Below are positions 30,095-37,920 of a DNA stretch of 52,491 nucleotides, one piece after another. The notes below the pieces were generated by a model. That model searched no databases and had not been told where the DNA came from. It saw only the letters and a list, made by a program, of their open reading frames with translations. Source of the DNA: Spirochaetales bacterium (GTDB taxonomy: Bacteria > Spirochaetota > Spirochaetia > JABMQR01). The position numbers and the translations under genes were made by a program. The stretch spans positions 1 through 52,491 of the forward strand of contig JAGYPA010000022.1 of NCBI GenBank assembly GCA_018399255.1. The letters run 5' to 3'. Each line of letters begins with the position of its first letter. Within the stretch, counting starts at the first letter, position 1.

Positions 30095-32071
30095 TCAATC
30101 AAGGTAGAGGATGTAGCCGTCCATGTCGGAATCGGCTGCCCTGGTAAACTGATGAAGCCGGTCCGGATCCATGGCGGCAACCTCCCCAAGTGTTGAAGCA
30201 GCATCAGGATCAATTTCCCGTTCTGTTCGCACGTAGGTAGTCTGGTAAAAAGAGAGCTTCTTTTCAGGATGCACCCCCAGGTCCATCAACCTTTCTGCCC
30301 CCTTCTGAATCATTCGCAGCTTAGTGTCCAGATCTTGCGCAGAAACCAGGTTCCAGACTCCTAGAGTAATGGGTTGATTGTGATTATTCAGATCTCCGTT
30401 AAACTCACCGCGCAGAAGTCCCTCTTTCCCCTTACCCAGATAGACGGCAAAATCGAGATGCTCTGCCAACTTTCGGTCTGTCGCAAGAAAGTTTCCAGAA
30501 TCAGGATCCAATGTAAAAATAATAATGTTATTTATTGCCTGCCCGTAACTTCGGAACATTTGACTCCGATAGGTGCTGATGTCAACAACTTCAGCCAGAG
30601 CCTCCATCCGCTCCTTAATCGTACAGGTAGTTTTATACAACCATTCAGCAGCACGTTTCTGGCTCTCCCTGAATACCCGCAAATCCTCCAGAAATTTCTT
30701 CTTAGTCAAGGCCCCTTGAAGATACGCCAGAACAATCCGGTAGATAGTACGGATGTTGTGATCCTTGCTGAACTGTAAAATCAGATCATACAGATAGATC
30801 TCCATCTTTCGTATCTGCCAGATGAAAGAAATAATACTGGTATGCGGCGCATTGCTGGTAAGATGATTAAACTCAAGCAAGTTATGAAACTCATTAAAGC
30901 GACGCTCGAGCTGAGTGTACAGCCTTTCACTGGCACCCTTGGGCGGCTGATCAAATTTGATAGTCCAGATAGCCCCATTGCCCGGGGAGCTTTTTATATC
31001 AATATTATTCTTTCCAAAAACAGAAAAAATCTGTACCGAACCCAGGCCCTCCCCATGAGCCCGGGATTTTGTTGATTTTCCAACAAAAAGAGGCAGGCCG
31101 TCCTCTCCCTTCTTCAGCATATCAGCGGACATGCCGATACCATTATCCTTGATTCTCAGCACAATCTTATCCTGCCTGTCCCGCAAATCAATATGCAGAA
31201 TCCCCTTCTCACCCTTTTCTCGTATCGAATCCAACGAGTTTGAGACGATATTTACCAGAGCCCGGCTGATGTTTACGTAATACCCCAGGACCTGCGATGT
31301 ATCCGAATCCAGACTGAAATGGAGTCGGCAGGGAACTGAAGAAGCCTCGACGTAGGGAATGATACGCTCAAGAATCAGGTCCCGTAAATTCACTTCATGA
31401 ATCCGGTTGATCGTATCCCTGAAACGATTGAGGATATTGATGAGCGTGGTTGTTTCCCGATTGATATCCTCGATGATCTTGCCGGAGTTGGCGATGGAAA
31501 GCGAATCTACCATATGAGAAAGAAAGCGGATAGTCTTCCGGGCATCATGGCGCGCCTTGCCGATATCATCAGTGCGCATCTCGGTAAGCTCACCGGAAGC
31601 ACCGGCTATCTTGAGAATATCTGCAGGGGTCGCGCATAAATGGTAATAGACGAGCGTCCGGTAGACTATAGTATCACCAAGGCTGAAACCCTTGCTGCGG
31701 AAATACTCTATCGTATCCGGCTGTTTTTCCCAGATATAGAGGTAGACAGTCGCTGTCTGCGGTATATCAGCGGCAAGGTGTTCAATAAATATTGTTCCTA
31801 TCCCCCTCCCCCTGCTGAATGGGCTGGTAACAATTTTATAGATGTGAAAGCTCGTCTGCTCTTTGTTGGAATAGACCTGGATGCAGCCGAGAATCTCCCC
31901 CTCCTCATCCCAATAGTAGCTGTGGTCATAATCAAGGAATATGCCAGTATCCTTTATGTACGGGGAAGGAATAATAAATGTATCAATATTGAGCAGCGGG
32001 CTTTTACGGACCCGCTCTTCAATTTCTGGATTGAACTTCTGGATCGGCTGTTTTTCCGGGTTTCTGCTCAT
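30095..32071 (-). CDS. GNAT domain fused to a histidine kinase-like protein with a large C-terminal domain
   Basis: 658 residues, no membrane helix seen, so probably cytoplasmic. Residues about 35-150: GNAT fold (ILGCIQVYSNKEQTSFHIYKIVTSPFSRGRGIGTIFIEH, then YFRSKGF). About 165-215: dimerisation/phosphoacceptor-like helix with His175 in KARHDARKTIRFLSHMVDS. About 230-385: HATPase with ALVNIVSNSLDSIREKG (N box), IKDNGIGMSADML (G1) and HGEGLGSVQIFSVFG (G2). About 390-658: a domain I do not recognise (LERRFNEFHNLLEF, FTLDPDSGNFLATDRKLAEHLDFAVYLGKGKEG). No response regulator is adjacent. It could be a sensor whose GNAT domain binds acetyl-CoA. Ten consecutive G (C on the coding strand) lie about 90 bp before its start. 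Confidence 0.75.
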   Translation of the reverse strand: MSRNPEKQPIQKFNPEIEERVRKSPLLNIDTFIIPSPYIKDTGIFLDYDHSYYWDEEGEILGCIQVYSNKEQTSFHIYKIVTSPFSRGRGIGTIFIEHLAADIPQTATVYLYIWEKQPDTIEYFRSKGFSLGDTIVYRTLVYYHLCATPADILKIAGASGELTEMRTDDIGKARHDARKTIRFLSHMVDSLSIANSGKIIEDINRETTTLINILNRFRDTINRIHEVNLRDLILERIIPYVEASSVPCRLHFSLDSDTSQVLGYYVNISRALVNIVSNSLDSIREKGEKGILHIDLRDRQDKIVLRIKDNGIGMSADMLKKGEDGLPLFVGKSTKSRAHGEGLGSVQIFSVFGKNNIDIKSSPGNGAIWTIKFDQPPKGASERLYTQLERRFNEFHNLLEFNHLTSNAPHTSIISFIWQIRKMEIYLYDLILQFSKDHNIRTIYRIVLAYLQGALTKKKFLEDLRVFRESQKRAAEWLYKTTCTIKERMEALAEVVDISTYRSQMFRSYGQAINNIIIFTLDPDSGNFLATDRKLAEHLDFAVYLGKGKEGLLRGEFNGDLNNHNQPITLGVWNLVSAQDLDTKLRMIQKGAERLMDLGVHPEKKLSFYQTTYVRTEREIDPDAASTLGEVAAMDPDRLHQFTRAADSDMDGYILYLD

Positions 32072-32158
32072 GGTTAACGTTCCTGTCTCAAGTATGTACT
32101 GTCAACTTGCTTTGAGCTGAAGTATAACGGATTGACAGCTTTCTGTCATGGGAGCATC

Positions 32159-32168
32159 GGGGGGGGGG
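32159..32168. repeat. Homopolymer G10 tract upstream of the GNAT-kinase gene
   Basis: Ten consecutive G on the plus strand, 88 bp before the GNAT-kinase start codon, in the gap after the TetR gene. Homopolymer G/C tracts in promoter regions vary in length in some spirochetes (for example upstream of Treponema pallidum tpr genes). Confidence 0.85.
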
Positions 32169-32206
32169 ACTGCAAATCTGCCGGGGATCTGTAATTAGTC
32201 AGGACT

Positions 32207-32246
32207 CATTACTTACTGCTTACTGCTTACAGCTTACTGCTAACAG
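32207..32246. repeat. 7-bp imperfect tandem repeat at the TetR gene end
   Basis: Successive TTACTGC/TTACAGC-type units from about 32207 to 32246, overlapping the stop codon region of the TetR gene. Confidence 0.65.
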
Positions 32247-32866
32247 CAGACATAACCTGCCAGTCCTATGCCGGAGAGCTCTATAAGCAGGGATGTTCCG
32301 TCTGTATAATGTGATAGAGTCTTTTCGGACTTCCCGGGCCGGTCTTTTTGAAAAGCGAGAAAGATAATCGTCTCTACAGCATGCGAAAGCCTATCCGGGG
32401 CTATGGATATTTCAAATCCCCGGTCATGCCAGTAATCTTCAATCATATTGAAATCTGGTACGGGAACCAGCTCCTCAGGATCAAAATTCATTTCTCTTGC
32501 AATTTGTACAAGCTCCTTACTAACTACCGGATCAAAGTAGTCCGCTAATTCCGGAAATGCGTCGGCAAAAGTTAATCCTTGTTTAATGATCCTGGAAAGT
32601 GATATGTCTGGTGTTTTTGACGATGTGAGTATCGGTAAAGTAATTTCTGATGCTATACGACTGCGGGTGAACTTCAGGACAGCAATATATAAATGCTCCT
32701 TGGAGGGATAAAATGCGTAAAATGAACCTTTCGCAATTCCTGATGCCGCGGCAATTTGTTCTATGGTTGTTTTTTTCATCCCGAAACGCCCGAAAAGACT
32801 GGCACCTGAGCTGATGAGGAGATTCGAGATTCTTTCCCGCTTGTCACTGGTGAACGATGGCGACAT
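32240..32866 (-). CDS. TetR-family transcriptional regulator
   Basis: 208 residues. N-terminal helix-turn-helix: RERISNLLISSGASLFGRFGMKKTTIEQIAAASGIAKGSFYAFYPSKEHLYIAVLKF (about 10-66), the classical TetR pattern with the GxxKGSFYxxFxSKE core. The C-terminal ligand domain (about 70-208) is divergent and gives no ligand hint. Start at 32866 precedes a short poorly spaced G-rich site. A 12-bp perfect inverted repeat sits in its own promoter, suggesting autoregulation. Target genes unknown; the histidine kinase gene upstream and the GNAT-kinase downstream are on the same strand. Confidence 0.87.
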   Translation of the reverse strand: MSPSFTSDKRERISNLLISSGASLFGRFGMKKTTIEQIAAASGIAKGSFYAFYPSKEHLYIAVLKFTRSRIASEITLPILTSSKTPDISLSRIIKQGLTFADAFPELADYFDPVVSKELVQIAREMNFDPEELVPVPDFNMIEDYWHDRGFEISIAPDRLSHAVETIIFLAFQKDRPGKSEKTLSHYTDGTSLLIELSGIGLAGYVCC

Positions 32867-32898
32867 GCTTGCTTTCCTTGTCTTCCTTGAACCGAAAT

Positions 32899-32936
32899 AT
32901 TTATATGACTATATTATACTTTTTAGTCATATAAAT
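32899..32936 (-). promoter_or_regulatory. TetR operator/promoter with 12-bp perfect inverted repeat
   Basis: ATTTATATGACT (32899-32910) and AGTCATATAAAT (32925-32936) are exact inverses with a 14-bp centre. On the minus strand TTGATT and TATAAT lie across the repeat at about 15-bp spacing, so a bound repressor would cover the promoter of the TetR gene. Confidence 0.65.
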
Positions 32937-33008
32937 CAAGGAGCAAAACAGGTTTCCAACTTGCATTCTACTGTGATTCTGTCGGGTTTCTGCCGGAGCC
33001 GGTTTCCT

Positions 33009-34664
33009 TCATGATCTTTCAGACAGGCTTTCAGGTTCCAGAGGCAGTATAATTCTGCATACAGTACCATTTTTTATATCTAAACGATTGTTAAGTGTTA
33101 TGCTGCCGTTATGCATTTTCACTCCGGTTTTCGCAATTGCCAGTCCAATCCCGCTGCCTTCTGCCGACTGGGCAGCTGACCGATAAAATCGATCAAACAC
33201 TCTCGGCAAATCATCAGTTGGAATTCCAGGCCCATTGTCCGTTATGGTTATTACTGCGTGACCATCAGTGACGGCTGTTTCAACTAGTACTTCAATGTCG
33301 GCGGGGTCGGGATGGTTTATACGGGAAAATTTGATACTGTTGCCCATTACATTCTGAAGAACTCCGTTAATGATCTGTTGATCACAATAGATTATCTGCT
33401 CATCAAAAGTTGATGAGGGATCGGTTTTTCTGGTAATCACGGCACCAGCTGCCGGACCTTCTCCCTCGGCCTCACCGGCGTCCACTCCCGCTCCAGGTTC
33501 AGGTGAAGCCACCTCATTCAGCGCCAGAATTGCCTCGTCAACCAGCTCGCCGGCTTTGCACCGTGATGCATGCAGCAGATCCTTACCGGCGGCACCACGG
33601 CCTTCCATTCGGGAAAGTTCCAGAAGCCTGGCTATAATCAACTTAATTCTTCCGGCCTGCTCCTGACTTCGTTCGAGATAGCTGATCCTTCTTGTCTCAT
33701 CGCTTCCCCCTTGCCCCTGAAGCAACTCCAGGTAGGCTATCAGCGCGGTAAGCGGGGTTCGCAGTTCATGGGAAGCATCCGACAGGAAATTCTTAAGTGT
33801 GTCGCGCTCTGTCTTGAGATCCCCGACTGTCAGTTCAAGCTTTTCTGCCATCAGATTGAACTGTCTTGCCAGCAGGCCTATTTCATCCTCCCGCTGCACC
33901 TCTCTCGCGCCTACTCTTACTTCAAGATTACCCTCACTCATCCCGCTGACTGACCCGCTGAGAACGGCGAGGGGATTGGAAAGCTTTCTGCCCATCAGCA
34001 ATCCGAGCAGGCCCGATATTACAAGAGCAATGGCAGAAGCAATGCCAAAGGCCGCCAGGGCAGGTCGAATTATGCTGCTGCGAATATCTGATTCATTACC
34101 AATGATGATGAAGCCTTCAATTTCGTTACCGTCTATGAGCAGCTCGGTGGTGGCAGAATCCAGAGGAAAAACGGATTGAGCCGATCGGGGCTGGATTTTC
34201 AGCTCAGGCAAAGCTTCTGCTTCGTACCGGCTGCTGTTCATCATTCCCCCCTGCCCCATACGCCCGCGCGGCTCCAATCCAAGGGAGTCACTGTTACCCA
34301 TCATCTGTGCCATACTGCTGAGGAGCAGGCGGGGATCATTCAACAGCACCCGCTCATTGGTGTCATACATTTCAAAGAGAGATGTTCCCTCTGCCGATAC
34401 AAAATCGATTGATATATTCTGCAGGCTTTCAACGGATTCAAGAAACAGCCGGAGCTCCCTGAGGACCGGCTCACGGCCGATAAATTTTATCAGTTCCATA
34501 GCGGCCTGCTGGGCAGAAGTCTGAACCACTTCAGACTCCTTCTGGTCGGCGTATCGGTCGATAAACCCATAAAAGATTCCGCCAACCATTACCAGCACCA
34601 TGAGAGTTATTCCAACATAGCTTAATACCAGGGTATTTTTTAGACTTTTACCGATAAAACCCAT
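33009..34664 (-). CDS. Membrane sensor histidine kinase (HAMP-HisKA-HATPase)
   Basis: 551 residues. Membrane helix 1 at about 9-31 (NTLVLSYVGITLMVLVMVGGIFYGF), periplasmic sensor of about 165 residues, helix 2 near 200-222 (AAFGIASAIALVISGLLGLLMG), HAMP 223-275 (GRKLSNPLAVLSGSVSGMSEGNLEVRV), phosphoacceptor His299 in DASHELRTPL, N box NVMGNSIKFSRI, and ITDNGPGIPTDDLPRVFDRFYRS. An acidic/Ala-rich insertion (EVASPEPGAGVDAGEAEGEGPAAG, about 395-420) lies before the ATPase core. Same strand as, and 78 bp after, the PDZ-protein gene; the OmpR-type regulator lies further upstream, so these probably form a signalling set. Confidence 0.92.
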   Translation of the reverse strand: MGFIGKSLKNTLVLSYVGITLMVLVMVGGIFYGFIDRYADQKESEVVQTSAQQAAMELIKFIGREPVLRELRLFLESVESLQNISIDFVSAEGTSLFEMYDTNERVLLNDPRLLLSSMAQMMGNSDSLGLEPRGRMGQGGMMNSSRYEAEALPELKIQPRSAQSVFPLDSATTELLIDGNEIEGFIIIGNESDIRSSIIRPALAAFGIASAIALVISGLLGLLMGRKLSNPLAVLSGSVSGMSEGNLEVRVGAREVQREDEIGLLARQFNLMAEKLELTVGDLKTERDTLKNFLSDASHELRTPLTALIAYLELLQGQGGSDETRRISYLERSQEQAGRIKLIIARLLELSRMEGRGAAGKDLLHASRCKAGELVDEAILALNEVASPEPGAGVDAGEAEGEGPAAGAVITRKTDPSSTFDEQIIYCDQQIINGVLQNVMGNSIKFSRINHPDPADIEVLVETAVTDGHAVITITDNGPGIPTDDLPRVFDRFYRSAAQSAEGSGIGLAIAKTGVKMHNGSITLNNRLDIKNGTVCRIILPLEPESLSERS

Positions 34665-34742
34665 TGGTCACTCCAGCGTTTCTTTATACATCTTCACATG
34701 GTGTCAATACATCATTACAGAATGCAAGCTGATGCAATGTTG

Positions 34743-36011
34743 TTAATTACTATTGCTTGGCGGAAGCTGGAAGCCTGGTCGACCCGGCATTTCCATGCTG
34801 TCCCAGGGGGAGTTTCTCAATCCGTCAAACCAGCTGCCTGCCTGATTTCTTACATCAAGTGGATAGTAGGCAACCCCGAGATAGGCTTTTCCGTCATTTT
34901 CACCCAATACTACGGTGACTTCCTGAATTCCTTGCAAGGTTCCCACAGTAAGCATCACTTCATCTCCCGGCTGATATTTCTGGATACTTCCAGCCAGATC
35001 CCCATCTGACAGGGTTTCATCATTTACTGCGATTACTACTGAATTCGCTGAAATTCCCGATTTTCCGGCAGGGCTGTCGCTGACAACCTGGGATATAAAG
35101 GCTGTATCACCGCTCATGACCGCTTCTAGCAGTTCTGAGGAAAGATCGTCAAGCTGCAGGCTGTCCATACTGTCAGGACCGAACATGCGGTCAAGTCCGA
35201 ACATGCGGTCAAGTCCGAACATGCGGTCAAGTCCGAACATGCGGTCAGGACCGAACATGCGGCCGAAGGAATCTGATTCATCCCGTCCTCCGCGATAATA
35301 TTCGTCATCATACCCTTCAGACTCTTCTCCATCCTCGTAATACTCATCTTCGCTATATTCATAGTTTCTGTTGTTGAATCCGCCGGCCATGATACCAATA
35401 AGCGGGTAGCCTACACGGGTCTCCAGAACTATGGAAACGGTCATTTCCTTTCCGCCCCGCAGAAGGGTCAACTGAACCTTCTGACCATGCTCGTAACCTT
35501 CGAGAGCTGAGACTATCTCCTGAATAGTCGAAACTTCGGTTCCTTCAAAAGCAGTTACTACATCACCGCGAATAATCCCGGCCTGAGCCGCTGGACTTTC
35601 TGCGAAGACGTCAGCAACCAGGACCCCTGGTTCATCGGCATAAAGCAATCGGCTGTCATCATTCCAGGATTCGGAAAAATCATTTCCTCTGCCCTTCCGG
35701 TCGTCCTTCCGCCCGTCCATCCGGTCGTCCATCATATTTCTCATCCGGCTGTCCGCCGCTCTTTCTTCGGCCTGGCTGAACCTTCCAAAAGGACCCATGC
35801 CGTATGGACTGTAGGTATTTTCAGCTTCGCTCAGTTCGTTCTCCGCAGGGTTGACGTTATCTGCCGGGGATTCCTGCAGGTCTGCAGTCCCCATCGGGTT
35901 CTCTGTTCCGCCCGTGGTGAGGTCATCTTCTACACCCTGGGCAAACACCATACCGCCAAAGGCCGCTGCCAGCAGCAGAATTGTCGCTTTCTTAAAAAAA
36001 CTTGTGCTCAT
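34743..36011 (-). CDS. Exported protein with two PDZ domains and an internal hexapeptide repeat
   Basis: 422 residues. Signal peptide MSTSFFKKATILLLAAAFGGMVFAQG. Acidic linker to about 110 with short DDRMDGRKDDRKG repeats. PDZ 1 at about 120-200 (GVLVADVFAESPAAQAGIIRGDVVTAFEGTEV); a Tyr/Glu/Asp-rich linker at about 210-245; five RMFGLD/RMFGPD hexads at about 249-278; PDZ 2 at about 300-380 (AFISQVVSDSPAGKSGISANSVVIAVNDETL). No protease domain, so it is not HtrA itself. Located between the response regulator and the histidine kinase, it may sense or modulate envelope stress for that pair; this is inference. Confidence 0.82.
   Translation of the reverse strand: MSTSFFKKATILLLAAAFGGMVFAQGVEDDLTTGGTENPMGTADLQESPADNVNPAENELSEAENTYSPYGMGPFGRFSQAEERAADSRMRNMMDDRMDGRKDDRKGRGNDFSESWNDDSRLLYADEPGVLVADVFAESPAAQAGIIRGDVVTAFEGTEVSTIQEIVSALEGYEHGQKVQLTLLRGGKEMTVSIVLETRVGYPLIGIMAGGFNNRNYEYSEDEYYEDGEESEGYDDEYYRGGRDESDSFGRMFGPDRMFGLDRMFGLDRMFGLDRMFGPDSMDSLQLDDLSSELLEAVMSGDTAFISQVVSDSPAGKSGISANSVVIAVNDETLSDGDLAGSIQKYQPGDEVMLTVGTLQGIQEVTVVLGENDGKAYLGVAYYPLDVRNQAGSWFDGLRNSPWDSMEMPGRPGFQLPPSNSN
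35177..35266 (-). repeat. 18-bp tandem repeat, five copies, in the PDZ-protein gene
   Basis: Units at 35177-35194, 35195-35212, 35213-35230, 35231-35248 and 35249-35266; the second and third are identical. The period keeps the frame and encodes RMFGLD hexads. Copy number is likely to vary between isolates. Confidence 0.95.
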
Positions 36012-36156
36012 GGGGCACCTCCATCAATCTGTATAAGAATTTTCTGCCCCTTCATACCTTTTCAGGCACTTTCGAGGCTCACAGGAAAAGCTTCTGTATC
36101 CCGGAAGCTGTTTCCACTAAGAACATACAACTGAACTGTTTTTATTCGATTGAGTA

Positions 36157-36178
36157 CAGATTAAGATTTCTTAATCTG
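36157..36178. promoter_or_regulatory. Inverted repeat in the gap between response regulator and PDZ gene
   Basis: CAGATTAAG-attt-CTTAATCTG, a perfect 9-bp inverted repeat, lies in the otherwise gene-free 235-bp gap (36012-36246) upstream of the PDZ gene. It could be a regulator binding site for the PDZ promoter; there is no T-run to make it a terminator. Confidence 0.5.
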
Positions 36179-36246
36179 CGGGGCTGTGGAATATGAATCC
36201 ATGCATTACTTCCCGGAGAAACCAGAATTCATGAATTATTGCTGAA

Positions 36247-36963
36247 TCATATATCCAACCGATAGCCGTAGCCCCGCACCGTCTTCAGGTATACCGGAAC
36301 CGCCGGATCGTCCTCTATTTTTTCGCGAAGATGCCGAATATGAACATTAACCGTTTTGGGATCGTCAGGATTCCAGCTCTCCGACCAGACATGATCAAGT
36401 ATCTGGTCCCGGGTAAGCACCTGCCCGGGATATTCGAGAAAAAACATGAGCAGCCGCATCTCGATGGGGGTGAGAAAAAGGTCGTCGCCATTTTTGCGGG
36501 CTCGCATTCCACGCAGATCCACTGCTATGGATCCGAATTTCACCAACCCTGTATCCTTTTGCGAGGTATGTTCACCAGTATCAGCAAACTCTCCATAAGC
36601 TCTCCGAATCTGGGCTTTTACCCGTGAGAAGAGTTCCCGAAAGCTGAAAGGCTTGACTAAATAATCATCTGCCCCGACTTCGAGCCCTACAACGCGATCG
36701 AGCACTTCATCTCTGGCCGAAACAATAATGACGGGAAGGTGCATGCCTTTCAGACGGATCTTGCGGCAGGTTTCATAACCGTCAATCCCCGGCAGTCTTA
36801 TGTCCAGAAGAACGAGGTCGATCTGCATTTCTTCGAGCCGCTCAAGGGCAGCCTCTCCCGTACCGACTTTCACGGGTTCAAATCCCTCATCAAGCAGCCC
36901 GTCATACAGGGCATCCGCGATTGCCGGCTCATCTTCAACTATCAGGATACGGTTTCTTTTCAT
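36247..36963 (-). CDS. OmpR/PhoB-family response regulator
   Basis: 238 residues. Receiver domain 1-120 with acidic pocket IVEDEP (Glu10, Asp11), phosphoacceptor Asp54 in LVLLDIRLPG, and Lys in DDYLVKPFSFRELFSR. DNA-binding winged helix at about 145-238: LTPIEMRLLMFFLEYPGQVLTRDQILDHVWSESWNPDDPKTVNVHIRHLREKIEDDPAVPVYLKTVRGYGYRLDI, the complete family C-terminus. It starts 22 bp after the TetR gene and precedes the PDZ and kinase genes on the same strand, the likely signalling partners. Confidence 0.94.
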   Translation of the reverse strand: MKRNRILIVEDEPAIADALYDGLLDEGFEPVKVGTGEAALERLEEMQIDLVLLDIRLPGIDGYETCRKIRLKGMHLPVIIVSARDEVLDRVVGLEVGADDYLVKPFSFRELFSRVKAQIRRAYGEFADTGEHTSQKDTGLVKFGSIAVDLRGMRARKNGDDLFLTPIEMRLLMFFLEYPGQVLTRDQILDHVWSESWNPDDPKTVNVHIRHLREKIEDDPAVPVYLKTVRGYGYRLDI

Positions 36964-36985
36964 CGGGTATGTTCCTATGCATTGC

Positions 36986-37588
36986 TCATGGGGTGATCCG
37001 CTTGAGGCTGTTAAAATAGATATTTACAAGTTTTATAGAAGCCTGAGGATCATAGCGGTCCAGAAACGCTATCTGGAAGCAGAATGATTCAAGAAGATGC
37101 AGCAGGTGGTCGCTTACTTCGTTGATAGAGATTACCGCCATTTCCCCGCTCTGCAGGCCGGACCGCAGCAAACGCTTGAAAAGAATAATGAGCTTAGCTG
37201 TTCTCCGCATAATGATATCGGAAAAATCCTTGCCCTCTTTTTTCAGCTGAATCATGACATAAAGAAGCGAGGTAAGGGCATCCCTGTTCTTTGCGGCTGT
37301 AATGATAATATCACCGCAGATAGCCTGCAGCCGCTCAATAACCCCCCGGCTTTCATCCCAGGCAATTTCGGCATAGCGAATGAACATCTTTCCGGTAAAT
37401 AGTTTTACCGCATAGTAGTATATTTCTTCCTTATCATGAAAATACTGATAAATTGTAGGCCGCGAGATGTCGCACTCCTGAGCGATGAGTGACAGGTTGG
37501 CATCCTTATACCCCTCTCTGGAAAAAACTTCCAGTGCAGTATAAAGAATTTCTTCCTTTCGTTTGTCATGATCAATAATTTTTGGCAT
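36986..37588 (-). CDS. TetR-family transcriptional regulator
   Basis: 200 residues. HTH at about 10-55: KRKEEILYTALEVFSREGYKDANLSLIAQECDISRPTIYQYFHDKEEIYYYAVKLF. The C-terminal helical domain is Leu/Ile rich (TSLLYVMIQLKKEGKDFSDIIMRRTAKLIILFKRLL); ligand unknown. Start at 37588 follows AGAGGAA. Close to the response regulator gene (22 bp), so co-transcription is likely. Palindromic sites lie in its promoter region. Confidence 0.88.
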   Translation of the reverse strand: MPKIIDHDKRKEEILYTALEVFSREGYKDANLSLIAQECDISRPTIYQYFHDKEEIYYYAVKLFTGKMFIRYAEIAWDESRGVIERLQAICGDIIITAAKNRDALTSLLYVMIQLKKEGKDFSDIIMRRTAKLIILFKRLLRSGLQSGEMAVISINEVSDHLLHLLESFCFQIAFLDRYDPQASIKLVNIYFNSLKRITP

Positions 37589-37616
37589 TACTTCCTCTTA
37601 TGAAACTTCGCTCTAG

Positions 37617-37630
37617 ACACTTTACAGTGT
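37617..37630 (-). promoter_or_regulatory. Inverted repeat upstream of the second TetR gene
   Basis: ACACT-ttac-AGTGT, a perfect inverted repeat 28-42 bp before the start codon. A second, wider pair GTGTCAA (37670-37676) and TTGACAC (37711-37717) spans the divergent promoter area. Both are candidate TetR operators. Confidence 0.45.
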
Positions 37631-37710
37631 AGCCGATTGGAGACTCTTTTTCCAGAAAAAAAAGAAATTGTGTCAAAAAACGCGCTTCGGTTATTTTGTT
37701 CGGTTTTTTA

Positions 37711-37739
37711 TTGACACTTTTATATCAATGTGTTATTTT
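37711..37739 (+). promoter_or_regulatory. Strong sigma70-type promoter of the candidate small RNA
   Basis: Perfect TTGACA (37711-37716), 17-bp spacer, TATTTT (37734-37739). Predicted transcription start near 37746. Confidence 0.75.
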
Positions 37740-37745
37740 AAATTT

Positions 37746-37877
37746 AGAAGCATAAAGATTGGAAATATGACAAGAGTGAAACAGTATTCTCGTTGAGAAT
37801 ATCTTGCTTTTCAGTTTTTAGGCTTCCGCACTCAACCAATTTTCCAAGCCGGGGCTCCCACCCCGGCAATTTTTTTA
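37746..37877 (+). ncRNA. Candidate structured small RNA or pgl-zwf leader, about 130 nt
   Basis: The segment has its own promoter and ends in a perfect terminator (37848-37876). Inside, TTGGAAA (37759-37765) pairs with TTTCCAA (37841-37847), and GTTGAG (37792-37797) pairs with CTCAAC (37831-37836), nesting within the first stem. A competing hairpin TATTCTC-gtt-GAGAATA (37785-37801) uses part of the same bases. A nine-residue frame (MTRVKQYSR) starts at 37767 but has no ribosome site. I do not recognise a known RNA family. It could be a free small RNA or a leader that controls pgl and zwf. Confidence 0.6.
37848..37876 (+). terminator. Rho-independent terminator between the candidate RNA and pgl
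   Basis: GCCGGGG-ctccca-CCCCGGC, a 7-bp all-GC stem, then AATTTTTTT. Ends 44 bp before the pgl start. Confidence 0.9.
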
Positions 37878-37920
37878 TCCTTTTCTATCAGCCGTTCTTT
37901 AGGTATATTGTTTTCATGCC

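Noticed and set aside
35177..35266. Regular repeats that could suggest a CRISPR array
   Set aside because: The units are directly adjacent with no spacers, in frame in a coding gene, and there are no cas genes.
36870..36885. GGTTCAAATCC, resembling a tRNA T-arm
   Set aside because: It lies inside the response regulator coding sequence, with no acceptor or anticodon stem around it.
37767..37796. Nine-codon leader peptide MTRVKQYSR in the candidate RNA
   Set aside because: No ribosome binding site and no codon bias suggesting attenuation control.
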